A DNA stretch of 23,270 nt from JANNGC01 sp043758205. Its GTDB lineage: Bacteria; Verrucomicrobiota; Verrucomicrobiia; Limisphaerales; SIBH01. A model generated the notes under the pieces. It saw only the letters and a list, made by a program, of their open reading frames with translations. It had not been told where the DNA came from and did not search any database. The DNA is taken from positions 1-23,270 of the forward strand of contig JAYVNY010000217.1 of the NCBI GenBank assembly GCA_043758205.1, written 5' to 3'. Below are positions 1-7,772 of this stretch, in pieces. How positions within the stretch are numbered: the stretch's first letter is position 1; the number at the start of each line of letters is the position of its first letter. The translations under genes were made by a program, and so were the position numbers.

Positions 1-139
1 CCACGAACTCATCGCCGGAAGCTCCGCGCGCGTGGAAGAAATGATCGAGACCGAAGCGCGTCCCGCAAAGCCCGCGCCGAAAAATGCGTATCTCGAAAAT
101 CTGCGGCAGATGAACGACCACGACGAACCCGCGAAATGA
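1..139 (+). CDS. C-terminal end of an unidentified protein (partial)
   Basis: An open frame enters from the left edge and stops with TGA at 137-139. The visible 45 residues are hydrophilic and charged, with a proline/alanine/lysine stretch near the middle (ARPAKPAPKN) and an acidic end (NDHDEPAK). This looks like a flexible C-terminal tail rather than a folded domain, and I do not recognise the family. The stop overlaps the ATG of the next small frame in an ATGA arrangement, which supports this being the true gene end and suggests the two were once translationally coupled. Confidence 0.6.
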   Translation, partial: HELIAGSSARVEEMIETEARPAKPAPKNAYLENLRQMNDHDEPAK

Positions 140-300
140 AAGGCGTGAAGAAGCAGCATCTGCCGGAGAAAGGGTGCGTCACCTGCGGCCGCGTTCGTAT
201 ACAACAGCTTCGAGTCGCGTCCTCATCGGCTTTGTCAGTCCAAATGCTCCGACGTCCAAAAGCTCGAGCGCCGGATCAAAATCTCGGTGTCGTGGATTGA
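136..300 (+). pseudogene. DUF2256-like small zinc-ribbon gene, probably frameshifted
   Basis: The frame starts with an ATG overlapping the previous stop (ATGA). It encodes MKGVKKQHLPEKGCVTCGR, which resembles the start of DUF2256 proteins (short proteins beginning K-x-LPxK-x-CxxCGRPF and ending in a second Cys-x3-Cys). After CGR the current frame gives unrelated sequence and stops at 298-300. Moving to the frame that reads from about 191 gives FVYNSFESRPHRLCQSKC, which supplies a plausible second Cys-x3-Cys pair. Loss of two bases near 192-193 would explain this. The second half matches the family only loosely (16 residues between cysteine pairs instead of about 19), and where the repaired frame should end is unclear. 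Family assignment is from memory of the motif. Confidence 0.4.
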
Positions 301-400
301 GGAGAGTGTCATCGAAGAAAAGTTTTTCGGTAGTCGGGTTGAAACTGATCCAATGACATTGTCGGCCATGTCCGGCGATGGCTGGGGTTCATGGGAGACT

Positions 401-2050
401 TTACTCGACCCGTTGCCCCCGATAGCGAACCAGGAGCCAGCAAGCCACGCCGCCGGACGCGAGCAACCACCACGGGGAGATTCCGTAGCCGGCGGGCAGG
501 TAGCCGAGGAATGTGGCCAGCAGCGCGGCGGTCAGGGCGTAAGGCATTTGGGTGCGCACGTGGGCCATCACATCGCAATCGCTGCTGAAGGCCGAGACGA
601 TGGTCGTGTCGCTGATCGGCGAACAATGATCGCCGAAGACGGCACCGGCCAGCACCGCGCCCACGGTCGCCACGAGCACCGGGCTGGCGGCCACGCCGGC
701 GTGGAAGGCGGTGAGCTTGACGGCCAACGGAATCGCCAGCGGCATCACGATGGCCATGGTGCCCCACGAGGTGCCAGTGCTGAAGGAGATGACGGATGCG
801 AGTAGGAACACCAGCGCGGGCAGCCAGGCCGATGGGAGACGTTCACCGAGAAGCGCCACCAGATAGTTCGCGGTGCCGAGTTCCTTGATGACGCTGTTGA
901 GCATCCACGCGAAAACCAGAATGAGCGTCGGCAGGAACATCTGTTGCATGCCGTGAAAGAAGGCGTGAGTTCCGCTTTCCGTTGTTCCTCCGGCAACGGC
1001 GGTAGTGGTTCGAAATACTGCGGTCAAACCCAGCGCCACGACGCTGGCGACCGCCGTAGCGAGAACGAACACCGCGGCCGCATCGGCTTTGCCCATGGCC
1101 TCAACAAGATGAGCAAAGGTGAGAGTCATTTGCAGTCCGCCTCCACCGACATACAAGCCGCCGAAAACGCCGAGCACGAGCACGGTCAGTGGGATCAAGG
1201 CCAGGGCGGCGCGTGATCCGGTGGCCGGTGCGTCGGTTGGATTGGCAGCGCTGGCCTTGGTATCAAGGCGCTGCTGCGCGCGGCAGGTTTTTTCGGCGAT
1301 AAGCATCGGACCCCAATCGCGCATGAGCCAGATGAGCAGGAAGACCAGCAGCAGCATGAACCAGTTGTAGAACCGGAAGGGCAGGCTCAAGACGAGCCAG
1401 GAGAAAGGTGCGACCGCTTCGGCCAGCGTGGTGTCGCCGGTGTTTACGAGGCCCTGGCGGATGACGGACATTTCGTAGGCCACCCACGTCGAGAGCAAGG
1501 CCAACCCCGCGATGGGCGAGGACGTGGAGTCCACGATGAATGAGAGTTTCTCGCGCGAGAGACCGGCGCGATCGGCGATGGGACGCAAGGTTTTCCCGAC
1601 CAACATGGAACTGGCCAGGCCGTCAAAGAACACCAGCCAGCCCATGAAATACGCGCCTAGCGCGGCACGGCGCGGACTCCGCGATTGTCCCATCACCCGC
1701 TCGGTCAGCGCCGTCATGCCGCCATTGCGACTGAGCACTTCGACGAATCCGCCCATCATCAAGGTGAAGACCAGCACGCTGATGTTCCATCGATCGATGA
1801 GGGACGGGATGAGCCGTCCGATCAACAGATCTTGAAACGCGGTCCAGGGATTTCCGCCGTGGAGCAGCAACGCGCCGCTGAATGCGCCGAGAAAGAGCGA
1901 GAGATAAATGTCACGGGTGAGGAAGGCCAGTCCGACCGCGAGCACGCTCGGCCAGAGCACCGCCGGGCTGGCCTTGAAGTCCGGAAACAGCAGAAAGGCG
2001 AACGTGGCGAAGAACGCCGCCACGGTGATGAGGATTCGTGTTCGATTCAT
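401..2050 (-). CDS. NhaC-family Na+/H+ antiporter
   Basis: A 549-residue polytopic inner-membrane protein with about a dozen hydrophobic segments. Family features are DSTSSPIAG at about 174-182, SFSTGTSWGTM at about 422-432 and GDHCSPISDTTIVSA at about 473-487; the last is the hallmark of the NhaC/COG1757 antiporters. Members exchange Na+ (some exchange organic acids such as malate/lactate) for protons across the cytoplasmic membrane. A cytoplasmic loop at about 250-282 is rich in Ala, Thr and Lys. The start is the ATG at 2048-2050, followed at once by a hydrophobic segment. It is the last gene of a minus-strand cluster, 63 bp after the methyltransferase, so it could be co-transcribed. The substrate cannot be decided from sequence alone. 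Confidence 0.93.
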   Translation of the reverse strand: MNRTRILITVAAFFATFAFLLFPDFKASPAVLWPSVLAVGLAFLTRDIYLSLFLGAFSGALLLHGGNPWTAFQDLLIGRLIPSLIDRWNISVLVFTLMMGGFVEVLSRNGGMTALTERVMGQSRSPRRAALGAYFMGWLVFFDGLASSMLVGKTLRPIADRAGLSREKLSFIVDSTSSPIAGLALLSTWVAYEMSVIRQGLVNTGDTTLAEAVAPFSWLVLSLPFRFYNWFMLLLVFLLIWLMRDWGPMLIAEKTCRAQQRLDTKASAANPTDAPATGSRAALALIPLTVLVLGVFGGLYVGGGGLQMTLTFAHLVEAMGKADAAAVFVLATAVASVVALGLTAVFRTTTAVAGGTTESGTHAFFHGMQQMFLPTLILVFAWMLNSVIKELGTANYLVALLGERLPSAWLPALVFLLASVISFSTGTSWGTMAIVMPLAIPLAVKLTAFHAGVAASPVLVATVGAVLAGAVFGDHCSPISDTTIVSAFSSDCDVMAHVRTQMPYALTAALLATFLGYLPAGYGISPWWLLASGGVACWLLVRYRGQRVE

Positions 2051-2113
2051 GCGCAGCCCAACTACTGAAACGCCACCGCGTGCATGGAGCGAGCGTTTTT
2101 TGGCGGACTTGCT

Positions 2114-2878
2114 TCAGCGCCGAATCCAGACCGAGGCCAGCGCGACGCTCCATTGGAACTTGCGCGCGTGCTCTCGGATTAGGAAAGGCAGGTCCAACGA
2201 TCGAGCGAGAGAGAACTGTGGTTCGAGCACGGCTTGCAGCGTTTCGAGAGTCCGAATCGGGCGACCGTTTTCCTCGAAGCCGCCCAGCCACTGCGGTCGC
2301 GCGGTGTAATCCTCAAGCCAGGTGCAAGGCGTGGTCAGGATCAATTGCCCACCTGGCCGCACGAGTGCGGGAAGAGAGTTCAGGCAGCGACGGGGATCGT
2401 GAAGCCGATCCACCAGGTTCGCCATGAGCACCAGGTCGAACATCCCGAGATCGAGACGCAACGACTGAGCGTCCCCTGGCTCGAACTTCACCCGGTGGCG
2501 GTCGATCCCGGCAGGCACCAGCGCGGTGGCGGGTGTGGTGAGCGCACCTTCCTCCGCGTAAACATAGGAGATCGAACCCTGTTGCTGCAGGTGTCGCGCG
2601 ACTTCGATGAACCGGTGCGAGTAATCAATGCCGATGACTTCTGAACAATGCCGCGCCAGCTCAAACGTCGCTCGGCCAACGGCGCAGCCTAGATCGAGTG
2701 CGCGCGCCTGGGCGGGCAGACGGGCAGCGTGGATGCATTCGGAGACGCAGCGTGCCGGGTATTCGAGGGCGGTCGTCGGGCCGAACGGCCAGGGCAAAAT
2801 CTGCGCCGGCGTCCCGTAGTGGAAGAGCAGATACTCGGAGAGCGCCCGTTCGGTTTCGTAAAAGTCGGAGGCGTTCAC
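2114..2878 (-). CDS. SAM-dependent methyltransferase, putative 4-mercaptohistidine N1-methyltransferase (OvoA C-terminal type)
   Basis: A 254-residue class I methyltransferase. The SAM-binding motif I is LDLGCAVGRA at 61-70, with the acidic ribose-binding residue in GIDYS (D85). The N-terminus YETERALSEYLLFHYG and the LPWPFGP and PARCVSECI segments match, from memory, the family found fused to the C-terminus of the ovothiol synthase OvoA (TIGR04345), which N-methylates the imidazole of 4-mercaptohistidine to give ovothiol. Here it stands alone: no OvoA sulfoxide synthase or PLP-dependent lyase is in the window. The start is a GTG whose codon overlaps the TGA of the upstream M29 gene (GTGA, 4 nt), which indicates translational coupling. 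Class I methyltransferase is near certain; the ovothiol role is inferred. Confidence 0.85.
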   Translation of the reverse strand: MNASDFYETERALSEYLLFHYGTPAQILPWPFGPTTALEYPARCVSECIHAARLPAQARALDLGCAVGRATFELARHCSEVIGIDYSHRFIEVARHLQQQGSISYVYAEEGALTTPATALVPAGIDRHRVKFEPGDAQSLRLDLGMFDLVLMANLVDRLHDPRRCLNSLPALVRPGGQLILTTPCTWLEDYTARPQWLGGFEENGRPIRTLETLQAVLEPQFSLARSLDLPFLIREHARKFQWSVALASVWIRR

Positions 2879-4029
2879 GAGGCCAGCGCGTGTTGCAGGT
2901 AGGGAGCGGGCCGATAATTTTCAATCACCACCTCGCTCTTGCCATCACGAAACATGCGCGCTTGCGGGACGCGAATCTCGGGCGTCTTGGTCGGCGAGAA
3001 CAGGATGTCATCGTGCGTGGCGTTCTTCGCCACTTTGAACATTTCTGGAGTCAGATGCCCGCCGAGATGATCACTGCGGCCCGTGGCCACATGCAGTGTG
3101 CCGAGAATTTTCTCGTCCTGGATGTCGCGGCCCGAGGGCGGCAAATCCTGCGTGCCAAAGCCCAGCTCGCCAAGCTCGCCCGTCGCGGGATCAGAAGTGA
3201 GAAGAGAATTGTGCGCGGCGATGGTCGCGGGATTGCCCGAGACGAAGTTCGCCTTCTGAATCCGCCCGCCGGCGACATTCAACAGTCCGATGCTGCCGTC
3301 GGAATAGCGCCGGGGGAACTGGCCTTCCGCGCCGGTCGGCACGAAATAAACCTCGCCCGCCGGAAGATTCGCCACATCGGGTTTGTCGCCTCGACACAGG
3401 CCGTGGCTCTTTTGCGCCTCCTGGCGATTGCACAGCAGCTTCAAAGTGGCTTTGTGATCCATCACCTCGAAATCAATCTCGAACGCGTCGGCGCGGGTCA
3501 TCGCCAGTCGCAGCTTCTCGGCCTCGCGGCTGACGTCGTTGTAGTCCACGGCCAGCCCGGTGCGGAGGATGATCGGGTTGACTCCGTGAAGTGTCGCACC
3601 ACGAAAACCAAATTGCTTCGCGAACGCCGTCAGTGGCGCAGTGGCCGAGAAGGTCGAGATGCAGAGGAGGATGTCGAAGTTCGGATAGACATCGTTCGCG
3701 AGACTGACCTGGCGTCCTTCGGGCGTCCACGCGTCATCGGGCAGGTCGAGGTTGCTGCCACCTGTGATCTGGTAGGCGAACATCCCGCCTCCAACGAGGC
3801 CCAGTTCCGCGAGCACTCCGTTCTTCAGACCGAGATAGAACACATCATGTGCGTGGCGCTGAATCGTCAATGCGTCGTCCTTGAGGAAGGCAAAGTTCGC
3901 GATCTGTTTTGGGTCAGCCAGATCGATCAAGATGCCGATGCGCTGGCCGGGTTTGGGTTCGAACACCGTCTTGAGCAAACGCGCGAGGCTGAACTCGGGG
4001 AACGTGCGTGCAGTAGATTCCATCATCAT
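2875..4029 (-). CDS. M29-type metallo-aminopeptidase-like protein (aminopeptidase T/S family)
   Basis: A 384-residue cytoplasmic protein. It carries the M29 signatures in order: NLPAGEVYFVP at 221-231 (E226), GELGFGT at 287-293 (E288), GTLHVATG at 310-317 (H313) and THDD at 338-341 (H339, D341), which correspond to the two-metal ligand set of aminopeptidases T and S. The N-terminal half is divergent but has the expected length. The tyrosine usually found seven residues after the histidine of the GT-H motif appears to be Asp320, so activity may differ from a standard aminopeptidase. Three ATG codons in a row (4029, 4026, 4023) make the exact start uncertain. It is preceded by the ADP-ribosylglycohydrolase gene (48 bp gap) and overlaps the methyltransferase start by 4 nt. 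Confidence 0.82.
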   Translation of the reverse strand: MMMESTARTFPEFSLARLLKTVFEPKPGQRIGILIDLADPKQIANFAFLKDDALTIQRHAHDVFYLGLKNGVLAELGLVGGGMFAYQITGGSNLDLPDDAWTPEGRQVSLANDVYPNFDILLCISTFSATAPLTAFAKQFGFRGATLHGVNPIILRTGLAVDYNDVSREAEKLRLAMTRADAFEIDFEVMDHKATLKLLCNRQEAQKSHGLCRGDKPDVANLPAGEVYFVPTGAEGQFPRRYSDGSIGLLNVAGGRIQKANFVSGNPATIAAHNSLLTSDPATGELGELGFGTQDLPPSGRDIQDEKILGTLHVATGRSDHLGGHLTPEMFKVAKNATHDDILFSPTKTPEIRVPQARMFRDGKSEVVIENYRPAPYLQHALAS

Positions 4030-4077
4030 TTCGACAAAGTTAGCGTGCGGGAACTCAAAGGCAAACTTTGGCCCGCG

Positions 4078-5085
4078 TCATGAAGCCAACGAGGAGATCT
4101 CACGACGCAGGACTGCGGCATCGTGCAGTCCCTCGCAGAACTTCGCCGGAATGCGACTCGTGCCCACAGCCGCGCCGAGCAACGCCCCGACAACCGCGCC
4201 GCGATGACAGTTGTCTCCGCCGAGGTTGGTGTTGGCGATGATGCCGGCTTCAAAATCCGCCGCATATTTCCACGCGAGATACAGCGAGGCGGGAAAGGCG
4301 TCGGCGATGTAACAGGCGGGGCTGACGCGTTGGCCGATGACCACTTCATCCGGCTCGCGCGACCACTGCTGGGCCGTGCGCGGGGAAAGCCAGTCGCTGC
4401 CGTGCGTGAAGATGGCTTCACGCAACGCGCCGCCCGCGACGACTGCGCCGAGAATCTCGACCAACGCATCGGCGGCCTCCAACACTTCGGGCGCACGATG
4501 GGTGAGTTGAACATGCTCACGCACGACTTCCCTCGTGGCTGCGACATCCCCGCTGGCGAACGCGCAGAGCACGCCCACGTGGGCCAGGCCGCCAATGTGA
4601 ATGTCGCTGTCGCCGCACTTCCGCGGCTTGGTGCCGCGCGCGTAGGCCGTGAAGAATTTCCGGTGACACTCCTCGACATAGGTATCGCGATGCCGGCCGG
4701 GCGTGAGCATGAAGTCGAGGTAGCGATGAAGATAATCTTCCGCGTCGTAACGGCCGAGCGCGCTGAGAGAGTCGAGGAGCACGCGGGCAAGTTGGAGGTT
4801 GAGCGTGTTTTCGCCGGCGGGCAGGAACTGGTGATAGTGGATGCCGCGCTGCCCCCAGTATTGCGCCTGCTCGTGCAGGATGTCGCCGCGTTCATTGAGC
4901 GGCGTGTATTCCGAACGCCAAAGGATGCTGTCGGGGTGCGGATTTCGCGGCGCAAGATAATCGCGCACCACTCCGTAGTCGCGGTGCAGCGCGGCGCGAT
5001 CATAATACCAATGCACCGGCATGGCATGAGCGTCACCAATGAAGGCACCCCAGATGAGGCCGGTCCGTTGATCCCGTGGAGTCAT
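4078..5085 (-). CDS. ADP-ribosylglycohydrolase-fold protein with altered metal site
   Basis: The 335-residue protein has the all-helical ADP-ribosylglycohydrolase layout: an opening GLIWGAFIGDAHAMPVHW (10-26) and a late TNLGGDNCHRGAVVGALLGA (286-305). Active members bind two Mg ions through a TDDT motif and a GGD-x-DT motif. Here the first position reads AGENT (90-94) and the second GGDNCH (289-294), so several ligands are replaced by Glu, Asn, Cys and His. It may use another metal, act on another substrate, or be inactive. The open frame extends upstream to 5172, but the ATG at 5083-5085 places the conserved N-terminus next to the start and is preferred. It is the first gene of the minus-strand cluster. 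Confidence 0.82.
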   Translation of the reverse strand: MTPRDQRTGLIWGAFIGDAHAMPVHWYYDRAALHRDYGVVRDYLAPRNPHPDSILWRSEYTPLNERGDILHEQAQYWGQRGIHYHQFLPAGENTLNLQLARVLLDSLSALGRYDAEDYLHRYLDFMLTPGRHRDTYVEECHRKFFTAYARGTKPRKCGDSDIHIGGLAHVGVLCAFASGDVAATREVVREHVQLTHRAPEVLEAADALVEILGAVVAGGALREAIFTHGSDWLSPRTAQQWSREPDEVVIGQRVSPACYIADAFPASLYLAWKYAADFEAGIIANTNLGGDNCHRGAVVGALLGAAVGTSRIPAKFCEGLHDAAVLRREISSLAS

Positions 5086-5195
5086 TTCAGGCAAATATAT
5101 TGGTGGTGCAGTGCGACGCAAACTCGCGCTTGGCGTTTTGCTTCCGCTTTCGTCTGAATTGTTTCTGAACAACTTTCTGACTAGGGTTTTTGCCC
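5086..5195. promoter_or_regulatory. Divergent intergenic region, presumed promoters
   Basis: These 110 bases separate the starts of the minus-strand four-gene cluster and the + strand DUF2071 gene, so both promoters should lie here. The stretch is locally AT-richer than its surroundings (AAATATATT near 5092-5100, TTTCTGAACAACTTTCTGA near 5161-5179). I could not find a convincing -35/-10 pair, so this is a placement argument only. Confidence 0.3.
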
Positions 5196-5966
5196 ATGAC
5201 CGTCACCACACCAACGCCGCGCCCACCCGACGAGGCCGGGCGTCTCGCCCTGCGGCTGCGCCCGGCCGCACGAGCGGTGATGTTTCAGCAATGGCGCGAG
5301 CTGCTCTTCCTGCACTGGGAGTATTCCGTGGCGGAGATTCAGCGAACGCTGCCAGAAGGACTTTTCGTGGATACGTTCGCGGGCAAAGCCTACCTCGGCA
5401 TTGTCCCGTTCTTCATGCAGAACATCCGGCCACGGTTCCTGCCCGCTGTGCCCGGCCTTTCGAACTTCCTGGAAATGAACCTGCGCACCTACGTCCATGA
5501 TCGCGCCGGCGTGCCGGGCGTTTGGTTCTACTCGCTGGATGCGAATCAGCGACTGGCGGTGGCCATCGCCCGGCGCTTTTTCCATCTGCCCTACGAACAC
5601 GCGAGGATGAAATCGAGCCGAACGAAAGCCGGTGCCATCCGTTACGAATCCAAGCGCAGTGGTGGCGAGGCGAACGGCGCAGTTTGTGCATTTGAATATG
5701 CGCCGGGTGCTGAACTATCGACGGCATCCCCCGCATCGCTGGAGTTCTTTCTCGTCGAGCGTTACCGGCTTTATGCAGCGGCTGGTGGACGGCTCTGGCG
5801 CGGCGCGGTGTTTCATCAACCCTATCCGCTCTGCCGCGCCGAGGTGACGGCCTGGGATGAACATCTCCTGACGCTGAACGGCTTCGCGCCCACGGGCCGC
5901 CGCCCCGACCACATCATCATGTCGCGCGGCGTGGACGTGAGTGTCTTTCCGCTGGAGCGCGTTTGA
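5196..5966 (+). CDS. DUF2071 (YqjF-like) family protein
   Basis: The protein has 256 residues. The block running from QQWRELLFLHWEY through LPEGLFVDTF to GKAYLGIVPFFM is the signature start of DUF2071/YqjF proteins, and a later LNLRTY-type segment appears as EMNLRTYVHDRAGVPGVWF. Family members are cytoplasmic, resemble acetoacetate decarboxylase in fold, and have no established general reaction. Two codons upstream (TTG at 5190) extend the frame, but the ATG at 5196-5198 is the more usual start. It stands alone on the + strand with no partner downstream. Length is typical of the family. Confidence 0.88.
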   Translation: MTVTTPTPRPPDEAGRLALRLRPAARAVMFQQWRELLFLHWEYSVAEIQRTLPEGLFVDTFAGKAYLGIVPFFMQNIRPRFLPAVPGLSNFLEMNLRTYVHDRAGVPGVWFYSLDANQRLAVAIARRFFHLPYEHARMKSSRTKAGAIRYESKRSGGEANGAVCAFEYAPGAELSTASPASLEFFLVERYRLYAAAGGRLWRGAVFHQPYPLCRAEVTAWDEHLLTLNGFAPTGRRPDHIIMSRGVDVSVFPLERV

Positions 5967-6150
5967 CCGCATCCCCGTCGGTGAAAAACTTTTCGTGTGC
6001 GAGTTGAATGCCCTAGTCGGGTTTCGGTGGAGCGACGTGAGCGTGGAAACTGACGCCACTGCACGGTGAAGGAAAACCTGGCCCGACTGACGGGGCACGA
6101 CCGCATTGTCATTTGCGATCCAGAAGGACAGATTCAGATCAGATGCTTGA
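5967..6150. other. Gene-free stretch, nothing identified
   Basis: Between the DUF2071 stop and the sulfatase remnant I find no open frame with recognisable content, no clear terminator hairpin and no obvious promoter. All three + strand frames contain stops here. It may be decayed sequence belonging to the lost sulfatase described next, but no sulfatase motif can be read in it. Confidence 0.4.
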
Positions 6151-6321
6151 GCCAATAAAGATCATGGCGAGAATGAATTCAGCCGGGGGCGAGGCCATCG
6201 GGCCAACCTCGTCTCACGCGAAGCCGCGCGCGTCCAAACCATGCGCGCGCAACTCGCCGTGCAGCGGCAGGATGTCGGTGCCAAAATGCCCGTCCCGAAC
6301 TTGAAAGAAACAAACCCATGA
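6151..6321 (+). pseudogene. C-terminal remnant of a sulfatase gene
   Basis: A frame without its own good start runs from the TGA at 6148-6150 to a TGA at 6319-6321. The final part reads NLVSREAARVQTMRAQL followed by VGAKMPVPN, which resembles the usual end of arylsulfatases (NLA..., a helix with RAxL, then VGAxMPxPN). It is only about 56 codons, with no catalytic domain upstream in any frame. Its stop overlaps the ATG of the intact sulfatase in an ATGA arrangement, the spacing expected of two adjacent sulfatase genes in one operon. The likely explanation is deletion of most of a first sulfatase gene. The identification rests on a short motif. Confidence 0.5.
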
Positions 6322-7757
6322 GACCCCACCTTTGCGGCCTGATGAAATTCGTGCGTCGGCTCCTTCCGGGCCTGCTCTGCCTGCCGTGGTTCGCGTCTGC
6401 GGCGGAACCGTCCGCGCGGCCGAACATCCTCTTCGTAATCGCCGACCAGTGGCGCGCGCAGGCGTTCGGGTTCGCGGGCGATCCGAATGTGCAGACGCCC
6501 AACCTCGACCGCTTCGAGAAACAGTCCGTGCATTTCACGCAGGCGGTCGCGGGGATGCCGGTGTGTTCGCCCACGCGCGCGTCCCTGCTGACCGGCCAGC
6601 GCCCGCCCACGCACGGCGTGTTCATCAATGACGTGCCGTTGAACGCCAGCGCCGTGACGCTGCCGAAGGTGCTGCAGGCCGCCGGTTACGACACCGGCTG
6701 CATCGGCAAGTGGCACATTGACGGCCACGGCAGCCGCTCGGCGTTCATCCCGCGCGAGCGCCGGCAGGGGTTTGATTACTGGAAAGTTCTGGAATGCACG
6801 CACGCCTACAACAACTCGCCCTACTACGCGGACGGCCCGGAGAAATTGAAGTGGGATGGCTACGACGCCTTCGCGCAGACGCGCGACGCGCAGGCGTATC
6901 TGCGCGCGCGCACGAAGGCCGCGAAACCGTTCCTGCTCTGGCTCGCGTGGGGACCGCCGCACAATCCCTACGAGACCGCGCCGCCGAAATACCGCGCGCT
7001 CTACGCGCCGGAAAAAATCGCGCTGCATCCGAACGTGCCCCAGTCCGCGCGCGGGAAGGCCCGCCAGGAACTGGCCGGCTATTACGCCCACTGCACCGCA
7101 CTCGATGACGCCTTCGCCGACCTGCTGCGCACGCTGGACGATACGGGACTCGCGACGAACACCATCGTGGTCTTCACCTCGGATCACGGGGACATGCTTT
7201 GGTCGCAGAACCAACAGCGGAAGCAGCGTCCGTGGGAAGAGTCCGCGCGCGTGCCCATGTTGCTGCGCCTGCCCGCGTCGCTTGGCATCAAGCCCCAGCG
7301 CCTTGCCGCCACGATCAATTCCGAGGACGTAATGCCGACGCTGTTGAGCCTCGCGGGCGTGGCGGTTCCAAAATCTGTCGAGGGGTTGGACTTCACCGGT
7401 GCGATGCGCGGCGGCGCGGATCCGTCGGGCGGGGCCACGGTGTTGCGCTGCCTCGTGCCGTTTGGCGAGTTCACCCGCGCCCGCGGCGGCCGCGAATACC
7501 GCGCGCTCCGCACCGCACAACACACCTACGTCCGCGCGCTCGACGGCCCGTGGCTGCTCTACGACCACGAGCGCGACCCGTATCAGACGAACAACCTCAC
7601 TGGCGTTTCCGCCCACGAGCCGCTCCAGAAAAAACTCGACGGGCGGTTGAAGGAAAAACTCGTTGCCCAACGCGACGACTTCCGCCCCGGCCCCGAATAC
7701 ATCCGCCGCTGGAATTACACGGTGGACACGAATGAGACGGCGATCTACCGGCCGTGA
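6318..7757 (+). CDS. Secreted sulfatase (formylglycine-dependent, type I)
   Basis: A 479-residue protein. An N-terminal signal peptide (FVRRLLPGLLCLPWFASA, cleavage near 29) targets it for export. The sulfatase core starts at PNILFVIADQWR (35-46), with the metal-binding Asp in IADQ. CSPTRASLLTGQ at 83-94 carries Cys83, the residue converted to formylglycine by a maturase. GKWH and, late in the protein, FTSDHGDM supply further active-site residues. The substrate is a sulfate ester, probably on a polysaccharide, but specificity cannot be read. The ATG at 6318 overlaps the stop of the sulfatase remnant; a second ATG at 6342 (MKFVRRLL) would give a more compact signal peptide. It is followed by a large inverted repeat rather than another gene. 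No maturase gene is in the window. Confidence 0.93.
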   Translation: MRPHLCGLMKFVRRLLPGLLCLPWFASAAEPSARPNILFVIADQWRAQAFGFAGDPNVQTPNLDRFEKQSVHFTQAVAGMPVCSPTRASLLTGQRPPTHGVFINDVPLNASAVTLPKVLQAAGYDTGCIGKWHIDGHGSRSAFIPRERRQGFDYWKVLECTHAYNNSPYYADGPEKLKWDGYDAFAQTRDAQAYLRARTKAAKPFLLWLAWGPPHNPYETAPPKYRALYAPEKIALHPNVPQSARGKARQELAGYYAHCTALDDAFADLLRTLDDTGLATNTIVVFTSDHGDMLWSQNQQRKQRPWEESARVPMLLRLPASLGIKPQRLAATINSEDVMPTLLSLAGVAVPKSVEGLDFTGAMRGGADPSGGATVLRCLVPFGEFTRARGGREYRALRTAQHTYVRALDGPWLLYDHERDPYQTNNLTGVSAHEPLQKKLDGRLKEKLVAQRDDFRPGPEYIRRWNYTVDTNETAIYRP

Positions 7758-7772
7758 CTGGCGCGCGACGTT

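Noticed and set aside
287..805. Extension of the broken zinc-ribbon frame as a 172-codon gene
   Set aside because: Most of it runs antisense to the well-supported NhaC C-terminus, and nothing after the cysteine pair resembles a domain.
2698..4083. A 461-codon + strand frame opposite the M29 gene
   Set aside because: The minus strand carries all M29 motifs and a coupled overlap; the + frame has none.
6162..7670. A 502-codon open frame on the minus strand opposite the sulfatase
   Set aside because: It mirrors the third-position GC bias of the sulfatase gene, is full of Arg, Ala and Val, and has no recognisable motif.
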